64,000 nt of DNA, from NCBI RefSeq assembly GCF_002931075.1, contig NZ_PSTQ01000012.1, positions 53,487 to 117,486 on the forward strand. The letters are read 5' to 3'. The notes beneath the pieces are model-generated. The model was not told the DNA's origin, ran no database searches, and saw only the letters and a list, made by a program, of their open reading frames with translations. Positions 8,614 through 15,233 of the stretch are shown here, piece by piece. Position numbers and translations under genes: made by a program. Positions within the stretch are counted from its first letter, which is position 1. Every line of letters begins with the position of its first letter. This stretch comes from Pseudoclavibacter sp. AY1F1. Its GTDB lineage: Bacteria; Actinomycetota; Actinomycetes; Actinomycetales; Microbacteriaceae.

Positions 8614-10931
8614 CACCCCATCGGCGTGCAGAGCGGGGCGGAGTACGCCCGCATCTCGTAGACGGCAGCGGAGGCGTCGCCGTTCGTCGCGGAAACGACG
8701 AGTCGCACGCGGTCGGTGAGCACTGGCTCGTCGAGTGTGTGGACGACTCGCGTCCGGTAGTTGCCGTCGACCTCGATGATCGGGCGCCAGCCTTCGCCTT
8801 CCGGCACTTCGATGGCGTAGGTCTTGGCGCACTGCGGGTCACGGTAGAACGGCGGGTAGGCATGGTATTCGCGCAATAGGTGCCCGGCGAAGGTCACCTG
8901 CAGCTGCCGGACTTCCACGGGCGCATCCCAGGCGAGTTCGATCCACTGCGGGAGCGGACGCCCTGGGTCGGACCGCCAAACGTTCGTGGAACGGTGCGGG
9001 CGTGTGGTGCCGGTGAGCACGTTGCGCGCCTTGTAAGGCGACTGCGGCGGATCGATTTGGAAACTCATCGTGGAGCCCCCGCCAAAACGACGCAGCAAAC
9101 CAGGGGCTGCTTCGTACCCAGCCAATTGTCCGGGGAGGATCGTCGAGGCGACCACCCACTCGGCACCCTCGGTCTTCTCGAGATCGAGTCGTACATACCC
9201 GTCGCCCACGCTCCGGTCGTTGAGGCCGACCTGCCATTCAACCCAGTGGGGGCCGCCGGGCGGCACGACGAGGGTCGTAGTTGCGAGTGTCTCATCGAGG
9301 ATTCGATAGTCCCAGATGTCTTCGACCTTCGCGAGCGACGCTTCGACTTCCACCGGGCGCCCGGTGGTGTTGCGGAGACAGACGTACACCCTGTCGAGCT
9401 GCCCGCGCTCGTCGAGCGCGATCCACTGCACGGTCCGTTGTTGCAGCTCCCCGTACTGCGGGTAGACGGGATGGTCGCGCCAGTGGTCGAGCCCGCCGAG
9501 GTGGTCGACGCTCTGGGTTCCAATCCCCTGAACGGGCTGGCTGCTGCTGGCGGAGATGGACGCACGCAAGGCCAGGTCCTGCTCGTCGCGGTTGCGGACG
9601 TTCGGCAGGAAGCAGCCGTCGCGAAGCAGCGTCTGCTGGACGTCGGACAGGCGGCTCTCGATGTACCCCGCGAGTTCGGACCCCTGCGACATTGCGGCGA
9701 CTGTGCCGACGGCCTGTCCCATGATCGCGGAAGTGCTCATGACTCGGATCGATCCCAGGGCGGCGTGCGTCGCGCTCACGTTGCGCCCGGCGAAGAGCAA
9801 GTTTGGCACCTCTGCGCTCACCATGCTCGCGAGGGGTATCCCGAACGGGCCGACGTTGGTCTTCGCGCCGTAGTCGGACGTGGGGTCGAGATCCCGGGCG
9901 TTGAGCGGCTCGCTCGTCTCCGCGAGGAGTCCGCCGATGGTGTGGAGGTCCACATACCACCCCCCAAACGCGACCTCGTCGTCGAAGACGGTGCGCTCGA
10001 TGAGATCGTTCTCCGTCAGCAGTCGCTTGCCCGTGAGGCGCCGGTTCTCCCGCTTGCCTGGCACTTGGCCGACCCAGTCGAGGGCAAGATTCGCTGTCTG
10101 CGCCTTCGACTTCGGGTCTTTATTCTTGAAGAAGTCCCAGATGCCCAGCAGGTGTCGGGTGAGTTCATGACGGATTTTCTCGTTGTCGTGCAGCGTGTCC
10201 CACGGCGGGCCGATCTCGATCCACCAATATCCGCTCGAGTACCGCTTCGGCACCCTGCCGCCCTTGTAAAAGAAGTCCGGATCGTCGTACGAGACGGCCC
10301 AGTCGGGAGCCGTGAAGGGGGCAGGGGCACCGGTGTCCACGGTCTTGAAATGGAGTGAGCTACCCATGACGCCGTCGCTTGCGTCACCAGGAGCGTGCAG
10401 CTCATCGAACTCGGCCTTACCCTCCGTTCCCGATCGCCACGTACAACCAGCGAGGGCGGCGAGCGTGCCGTCGCCGGTACAGTCGATGAACGTCCGACCG
10501 GTGACGGTCAGCATCGTCTCCGCGTTGAGCCCCCTGGCGCTGAGCGACGTGATTCTCGTTCCGTCCGTCTGCAACGACTCGACGACCGTGTTGACATGCA
10601 GCGTGAGATTCTCTGTGCGCATCGCCATGTCGTAGAGCACCAGATCCCAGACGCTGTTCGTCCAGCCGTTCTCGGTGATGCGCTCATGGTTCTTCGACCG
10701 CTCCTCGACAAGTGCCTCGCTCACGATGCCGCTCTCTCGCGCGTAAGCGTGGAAGGCTGCGGCTCCGTGCGGGGTCACGCGAATCTCGGACGAGGAGTTC
10801 CCGCCAAGCACGGGCCTGTCCTGAATCAGCACGGTCTTCGCGCCGTGCCTGGCCGATGCGACCGCGGCCGAGAACCCGGCCAGTCCTCCGCCTGCGACGA
10901 CGACGTCGTAGTCCTCATGAATGTCTTGCAA
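8613..10931 (-). CDS. FAD-dependent oxidoreductase of a sugar-type catabolic operon
   Basis: The 772-residue protein starts with an FAD-binding Rossmann loop (VVVAGGGLAGFSAAVASA, about residues 9-26), then VLGGNSSSEIRV and, near 390, LLFAGRNVSATHAALGSIRVM, the pattern of the FAD_oxidored family. The C-terminal 200 residues (from about 570) are beta-rich and look like a galactose-binding or discoidin-type domain. The start is TTG at 10931 with AGAGAGGA at proper spacing. No signal peptide is visible. It is the first gene of the importer operon, so it probably oxidises the imported compound or an early product. The reaction is not known from sequence. Confidence 0.78.
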   Translation of the reverse strand: MQDIHEDYDVVVAGGGLAGFSAAVASARHGAKTVLIQDRPVLGGNSSSEIRVTPHGAAAFHAYARESGIVSEALVEERSKNHERITENGWTNSVWDLVLYDMAMRTENLTLHVNTVVESLQTDGTRITSLSARGLNAETMLTVTGRTFIDCTGDGTLAALAGCTWRSGTEGKAEFDELHAPGDASDGVMGSSLHFKTVDTGAPAPFTAPDWAVSYDDPDFFYKGGRVPKRYSSGYWWIEIGPPWDTLHDNEKIRHELTRHLLGIWDFFKNKDPKSKAQTANLALDWVGQVPGKRENRRLTGKRLLTENDLIERTVFDDEVAFGGWYVDLHTIGGLLAETSEPLNARDLDPTSDYGAKTNVGPFGIPLASMVSAEVPNLLFAGRNVSATHAALGSIRVMSTSAIMGQAVGTVAAMSQGSELAGYIESRLSDVQQTLLRDGCFLPNVRNRDEQDLALRASISASSSQPVQGIGTQSVDHLGGLDHWRDHPVYPQYGELQQRTVQWIALDERGQLDRVYVCLRNTTGRPVEVEASLAKVEDIWDYRILDETLATTTLVVPPGGPHWVEWQVGLNDRSVGDGYVRLDLEKTEGAEWVVASTILPGQLAGYEAAPGLLRRFGGGSTMSFQIDPPQSPYKARNVLTGTTRPHRSTNVWRSDPGRPLPQWIELAWDAPVEVRQLQVTFAGHLLREYHAYPPFYRDPQCAKTYAIEVPEGEGWRPIIEVDGNYRTRVVHTLDEPVLTDRVRLVVSATNGDASAAVYEMRAYSAPLCTPMG

Positions 10932-10989
10932 TGGTCGTCCTCTCTGACGTCAGCAACGCTGCTGGATTCCATACCCGCCCTTCGACACG

Positions 10990-11040
10990 TTGCAGTGGGG
11001 GATCGAAGAGCCGTAAGATCGCTCCGTAAGAGCGCTCTTA
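10990..11040 (+). promoter_or_regulatory. Promoter and palindromic LacI-type operator in the divergent region
   Basis: TTGCAG (10990-10995) and TAAGAT (11014-11019), 18 bases apart, form a plausible promoter for the LacI gene. The perfect 14-base palindrome TAAGAGCGCTCTTA at 11027-11040 has the central CG and arms expected of a LacI-family operator. It lies between the regulator and the divergent oxidoreductase/importer operon, so both could be controlled from it. Confidence 0.65.
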
Positions 11041-11064
11041 TAAGCTAGATTGGGATCCATCGAT

Positions 11065-12078
11065 ATGTCAAGACAACCCCGAGAACGGATGCGCAAGCGC
11101 CCGACGCTCGAAGACGTCGCCGCAGCCGCCGGCGTCTCGAGGTCAACGGCGTCGATTGTGCTGCGCGGCCCGGACGGTGCAAGCGCGGCGGCGCGCAAGC
11201 GAGTTGAGGCAGCTGCGTTCGAGCTCGGCTATCGACCTGATGTGCGCGCGCGACAGCTCGCCACATCGGTACCGAAGGTTCTCGGCGTGCAGTTTCGGCT
11301 CGACAGCGACTTTCACGCACGCGTCTGCCAACGTCTCTACCTCGACGCGAACGCTGCCGGGTACGAGCTACTGCTCAGCGGAGTAAGCCCGACGCGATCC
11401 GCCGCCGAGTCGATTCGCACACTGGAGGACGCGCGCCCGTCCGGCCTTGTCCTCATCGATCCAGATGAGTTCCCAGCAGGAGCCCTCGACGTCGGCATCC
11501 CCCACGTCGCCATCGGACATACCGGTCCTGCAGAGTTGGAGAGGGTCAGTACGTCGACTGGGCTCGGTGTGCGCCAGGCAATGGAGCATCTGGCCGCACT
11601 CGGCCACCAGCGCGTCTGCCATGTCTCGGGCGGCACTCACCCCGTAGCCAGGCGCAGACGCGAGGTCTTCGAGCTCGAGGCCGAACGACTGTCCATCGAG
11701 GGGTGGACCATCGAGTCCCCCGACGGCACTGTCGCTGGCGGCATCGCGGCGGCACGCTCTATCCTTGCGTCCTCGCTGCCAACGGCGGTGCTGGCCTACA
11801 ACGACGAAGTCGCAGTCGGCGTTATCACTGAACTATCGAGACATGGACTTCTCGTGCCTCGAGAGGTGTCTGTCATGGGATTCGACGATGTCGGATGGAT
11901 CGCCTCAGGCTTGGGTCTCACAAGCGTCTCGCAGCGCATCGATCTGCTCTCCCAATACGCTGTCCGGCTCCTGCTCGAGCGAGCACCCTCAGTGTTCCGT
12001 CCCGAAGGGCCAGCGCATCTCAAGGTCGAACCGGAGCTGAAGATCCGCGACTCGACGGCTCCGCCCGGCAGTAACTAG
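11065..12078 (+). CDS. LacI family transcriptional regulator of the oxidoreductase/ABC locus
   Basis: The 337-residue protein has an N-terminal helix-turn-helix and hinge (TLEDVAAAAGVSRSTASIVL; RVEAAAFELGYRPDVRARQLA) followed by a periplasmic-binding-protein-like effector domain, ending with VMGFDDVGWIASGLGLTSV. The ATG at 11065 gives the usual short tail before the helix-turn-helix; an in-frame TTG at 11050 and ATG at 11089 are alternatives and none has a strong ribosome site. Divergence from the FAD oxidoreductase gene and the palindrome at 11027 suggest it represses that operon until its sugar ligand is present. Confidence 0.88.
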   Translation: MSRQPRERMRKRPTLEDVAAAAGVSRSTASIVLRGPDGASAAARKRVEAAAFELGYRPDVRARQLATSVPKVLGVQFRLDSDFHARVCQRLYLDANAAGYELLLSGVSPTRSAAESIRTLEDARPSGLVLIDPDEFPAGALDVGIPHVAIGHTGPAELERVSTSTGLGVRQAMEHLAALGHQRVCHVSGGTHPVARRRREVFELEAERLSIEGWTIESPDGTVAGGIAAARSILASSLPTAVLAYNDEVAVGVITELSRHGLLVPREVSVMGFDDVGWIASGLGLTSVSQRIDLLSQYAVRLLLERAPSVFRPEGPAHLKVEPELKIRDSTAPPGSN

Positions 12079-12576
12079 ACCTACGGAGAGCCCGGCCAGA
12101 TCGCTTGCAGGAGTATTAGGCCGCTCCCACCTCGCGCGAGCGATGCCGGTCCCCGACTAGCGCGCCGTGCACGTGATCACGTGGCTCTCGTGTCTTGCGA
12201 GACCGATCCCCGCTTCATTCAGGAGATGAGCACATCGATACCTAGAGCACGTAGTGAACGGCGCACCGGGCAGAGCCCCCTGGTTTCGAGAACTCCCATC
12301 CCCCTTCGCGGTGACCTCCGATTTCTGGTATTAGCGCGACTCTCTCGTAGAGTTCTCGCTGAAGGTCAGTCGCGATAGACGGGCCACGTCTACCACCACG
12401 CGTGCAAGTCTTCGAGGTCGGTCCACTCTTCAAAGGGGTCGATTCGCGTTGACCAAAATGCCGTACACGCACGCTGACGGCACTCAACTCGTCCGAGAAG
12501 CCGAAATGTTCAGGCTCAGTGCTCTCCTCTCTGCCCAGATAAACCGGCGGGTTTCGAGAAGCCGCCTTGCTCATCG
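12079..12576. other. Intergenic stretch, no convincing gene
   Basis: This 498-base region has lower G+C and less codon structure than its neighbours. It contains the perfect palindrome CACGTGATCACGTG at 12170-12183 and CTCGCGCGAG at 12131-12140. A 110-codon frame on the minus strand (12574-12242) starts two bases after the next gene's stop but has no ribosome site or recognisable motif. It may be a gene remnant. Confidence 0.35.
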
Positions 12577-13041
12577 CTAGGTGAGCGAGTCCACGGCGCT
12601 CTCCGGTTTGACGCTCATTCTCGGTTCATCGACGATCGCCCGACCTTGGAGCCATCCCGAGAGCATCAGGACGAGCGCGCTTCCTGTCAGGAGCCCGTCT
12701 ACGAGTCCGGGTGGCAGGAGGAAGATCATCAGCACGAGTGTCGAGCCGCAGTTGAAAAGCGAGAGGGCGAAGCCCCAGAGTCGATTACGCGCCATGGCCA
12801 CGGCTCCGATCACCCGAAGCGTTCCGAACACGCCACTCATCGCCATCATGAGATAAAGGTTGTCGTTCAAGTAGGGCAGGGCGAAAATATCGACCCGTTC
12901 CGTGATCTCGATCTGCGGTACACCCAGGGTGAGCAGGACGACGACTCCGAGCAGCACGGATATCTCCATGAGGACGCCTTGTGCGATCAGCAGGCCGCTG
13001 GCCCACCGAAGTCGCACAATCCGTTTCCGAGGTGAGGTCAC
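12577..13041 (-). CDS. Small integral membrane protein, unknown function
   Basis: The 154-residue protein has a basic N-terminus (PRKRIVRLRW) and four hydrophobic segments at about 13-40, 62-82, 86-106 and 108-130, with an acidic extramembrane loop (EITERVDIF). No family was recognised. The GTG start has only a badly spaced AGGGA, but TACGTT lies six bases before it, the spacing of a leaderless transcript. The downstream 498-base gap and the decayed genes upstream leave no operon context. Confidence 0.6.
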   Translation of the reverse strand: MTSPRKRIVRLRWASGLLIAQGVLMEISVLLGVVVLLTLGVPQIEITERVDIFALPYLNDNLYLMMAMSGVFGTLRVIGAVAMARNRLWGFALSLFNCGSTLVLMIFLLPPGLVDGLLTGSALVLMLSGWLQGRAIVDEPRMSVKPESAVDSLT

Positions 13042-13196
13042 TCCCTAAACGTACTGGCAGGCCGAGTGTCGGTGTCAGCATTCGAGCCGGGTCGACCTCT
13101 GATCCGAGGAGGAGACGTGAGGGCAGCGGGAAGCGTGAGCACGAGAATCACGGCGCAAGCCGCTACCGCCGCCAAGCCGCTGCTCGCCTGATCCGA

Positions 13197-13840
13197 TCAG
13201 AGCAGCCACTCGGCGAGCGGATGGATGAAGTAGCGGAGCGAGTACGCCTCCCAGACCGCCCCCACGATGAGCACGACGAGCGCGAGCACGGCCAACCCGC
13301 ACATGCTCTGCAAGCCGCGCAGGTAGCCGCGCCTCCGGCCTGGAGCGCCAACCGTCCGCGGGAAGAGCGAACCGCGGCCGAGGAGCCACGCACCGAGCAG
13401 CAGAAGGATGTAGGCCTGCAGTTCGATGATGAGCGTCAGCGAGAGCGGATGAGCTGCACCCATGCGATCGGCGAGGTGGGGGCGAGGGTGACGCCGGTTT
13501 CCACTGCGAAGTAGGCGAACAGGGCGAGCCCAGCGAACGGCACGACGAGTGACGGCAGGATGATGAAGCCGAGCCCGACCTTGCCGATGTTGACGGCAAG
13601 GATCACGAGCGCGAACAGGGGCGGCGTCAGGACGAGCTCCTGCACGAGTTCCGCTGTGCCGTCACCCTCGAGCGTGTCGGCCCGAGCCGACTGGAGTTCC
13701 GAGAAGACGATTCCGAGCACGAAGCCGACGGCGGTGAGTCCGTAGGCGATGTTGAGCCAGACGTAGGCGCGCGCGTTGTCGCGGACGAGGCGAAACGGAT
13801 ACCGCCACCGCGGTAGTGACGCAGTGTCACGGATCGACAT
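13197..13840 (-). pseudogene. SpoIIM-like (stage II sporulation protein M/DUF95) membrane protein, frameshifted
   Basis: Two overlapping frames encode one protein. Frame one (13840 to about 13440) gives FRLVRDNARAYVWLNIAYG, a long extracytoplasmic loop and GVTLAPTSPIAWVQL, then stops. The next frame continues with HPLSLTLIIELQAYILLLLG and GYLRGLQSMCGLAVLALVVL, ending EAYSLRYFIHPLAEW. Together they match the layout of SpoIIM-like proteins: basic start, helix, large loop, then helices with an amphipathic ELQAY segment. The change of frame is equivalent to loss of one base near 13440-13460. There is no homopolymer at the junction except a C5 run about 15-20 bases before it. It is either a real pseudogene or a sequence error. 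Confidence 0.65.
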
Positions 13841-13853
13841 GACACAGCGTCAC
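13816..13853. repeat. Inverted repeat over the SpoIIM-like start codon
   Basis: GTGACGCAGTGTCA (13816-13829) and TGACACAGCGTCAC (13840-13853) are inverted copies with one mismatch and a 10-base spacer. The left arm contains its own GTGAC/GTCAC palindrome. The repeat covers the ATG at 13840 and lies between two divergent reading frames, so it could be an operator. Confidence 0.45.
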
Positions 13854-13890
13854 CACCGGGACAGCTCGAACTGGCCAGAGTTGGGGAACC

Positions 13891-14468
13891 ATGAACGCAA
13901 TCGATCTGACCCTCAACGCCGTGATCGCCATCACCGTGACGGTGTGCCTGGCCTACCTCGGCTACTCCGTCTGGGACTTCGGCATCTTCACGACGCTCCC
14001 CGCCGAGGTTGCCGGGTTCTTCCTCGACAATGCTGCCTGCAGTACGTTGCGCTCGGCGTGCTCGTTGCGGCGATGCCCGCGAAACTGCCCGTCGGACGCG
14101 CGATGCTCGTCCGCGTGGCGGTCCGCGTCCAGGCGCTTGAGAGTGCACCACCACCCCTGCAGACGGTCCGCGTCTGGCAGGCGCCGGGGCATCCACTCCG
14201 GCAGGGGCTCGCCGACCGGCCGACTGTTGTGGAGGGCTCTGTCGGCCTTCGGCAGCTCGTCGTTCACAGGCCAATGATGCGAGTGGAACCCAATCAGCCC
14301 GTCGCAGCGTCAGCGGCGGGAGCAACGGTCGTCGCTGGGCAAAATCAGCCAAACGCCTCGTGTTCGCTACCACGCTCGGGGCGTCGTGGCTACCGGGTGA
14401 ATTCAGACGCGTGCCCGCCATACGCTCGAGCCCGAGCAGGGATATGGAGCCAACAGCAGGCTGTGTAG
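13891..14468 (+). pseudogene. Degenerate small membrane protein ORF, apparent frameshift
   Basis: A GGGGAA site precedes ATG 13891. The frame encodes one clear membrane helix (NAVIAITVTVCLAYLGY) and TTLPAEVAGFFLDNA, then becomes cysteine/serine/arginine-rich. The natural continuation, LQYVALGVLVAAMPAKLPVGRAML, is in another frame from about 14030, equivalent to loss of one base. After about residue 75 the second frame reads through a short repeat shared with 15182 and into non-protein-like sequence, so the true end is unknown. No family was recognised. Confidence 0.4.
14224..14253. repeat. 30-base repeat, copy 1
   Basis: The 30 bases from CTGTTGTGGAGGGC are identical to 15182-15211. Weaker similarity continues for about 25 more bases, through CACAGGCC in both copies. 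The two copies flank the GAF gene. The inner GGCCTTCGG could form a small hairpin. Confidence 0.6.
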
Positions 14469-14496
14469 CCCAGGAGTGGAGCCGAGGAGGTCTCTC

Positions 14497-15012
14497 ATGC
14501 GACGGGAGCGCTTCGAGCGGGCGCTGGAGACGTTGGCGGCACCCATGCGATCCGTGGAGGGCACAGCACAGCTCTTCCTGCAGACGTTCAGCGTGACGGG
14601 GGCGACTGTCTCCACCATCGGCGATCCCTTGGGAAATGCGACCGTGTCAGCGTCGAACGAGGTGGCAGCTCGTGTCGATGAGCTCCAGTTCGACCTGCGT
14701 GAGGGGCCATGCTGGGATGCGGTCGCGACGAGGAAGCCGGTGTTGACCGAGAACATGACAGCGCTCCCGCCGCACCGATGGCCGGCATTCACCGCTGCGG
14801 TCTCCCGCGAGCCGGTCGGCGCGCTGTTCGCGTTCCCGATGCTCGTGGGGCCCCGTGCGATCGGGGCGGTGCACATGTATTCCAGCAAGCCTGCCGGGTT
14901 CAGCCCGATGCAGGTTCGGCAAGCGGTTGTGCTCTCCGCACTGCTCGCCAGGCATGTGCTCCACCTAGGGCATGTCTCGGCTGCGGATACGTCCGCGGAG
15001 GAGCGTCGGTAG
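14497..15012 (+). CDS. GAF-domain protein
   Basis: The 171-residue soluble protein has a GAF fold: the N-terminal helix, then FSVTGATVSTIGD, the REGPCWDAVATRKPVLTEN segment and RAIGAVHMYSSKPAGFSPMQ. The REGPC motif is typical of GAF domains found with ANTAR RNA-binding domains in actinobacteria, but this protein ends about 20 residues after the last GAF helix, with no ANTAR. GAGGAGG lies six bases before the ATG. It may sense a ligand and act through a partner. Its second half is duplicated at 19880-20130 in a chimeric gene. It sits between two copies of a 30-base repeat. Confidence 0.75.
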   Translation: MRRERFERALETLAAPMRSVEGTAQLFLQTFSVTGATVSTIGDPLGNATVSASNEVAARVDELQFDLREGPCWDAVATRKPVLTENMTALPPHRWPAFTAAVSREPVGALFAFPMLVGPRAIGAVHMYSSKPAGFSPMQVRQAVVLSALLARHVLHLGHVSAADTSAEERR

Positions 15013-15074
15013 TCTCGTCGAGCGATTCACCAAGTGTCCGGCCTGCAGAACGCGAACGCTCCTCCGGTTGCCGT

Positions 15075-15149
15075 CGGACGCGGACTAGTGTTGGTGACCT
15101 GCCCTTGCGGGCTTGGTGTGCCGGGAAGTCTGGTCGGCAGCGATCGAAC
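15075..15149 (+). ncRNA. Candidate structured RNA element, orphan copy
   Basis: This 75-base segment matches 26064-26138 at all but four positions. It has a TAGTGT -10-like box, a GCCC-UUGC-GGGC hairpin and then GGTGTG followed by a GCCG/CGGC stem closing the loop GGAAGUCUGGU. A diverged third copy is the nhaA leader. No gene follows it on this strand: the next feature is the end of the convergent UvrA-like gene. It is probably a duplicated leader that lost its gene, or a free-standing RNA. Confidence 0.55.
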
Positions 15150-15181
15150 TGTATTGCCTCGGACGCCGCGTACGCAGCTGG

Positions 15182-15211
15182 CTGTTGTGGAGGGCTCTGT
15201 CGGCCTTCGGC
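15182..15211. repeat. 30-base repeat, copy 2
   Basis: Identical to 14224-14253 and in the same orientation. It lies 32 bases after the orphan RNA-like element and just before the end of the UvrA-like gene. The pair marks a duplication around the GAF gene. Confidence 0.6.
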
Positions 15212-15233
15212 TGTTCATTGCCACAGGCCCATG

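Noticed and set aside
12242..12574. 110-codon frame on the minus strand directly after the membrane protein gene
   Set aside because: No ribosome site, no recognisable motif and composition unlike coding DNA; position next to the stop could be chance.
15115..15149. GGGAAGNCUGGU string resembling part of a cobalamin riboswitch
   Set aside because: Only the short GGGAAnnnGGU core agrees; the B12 box and remaining helices are missing and the genes do not fit.
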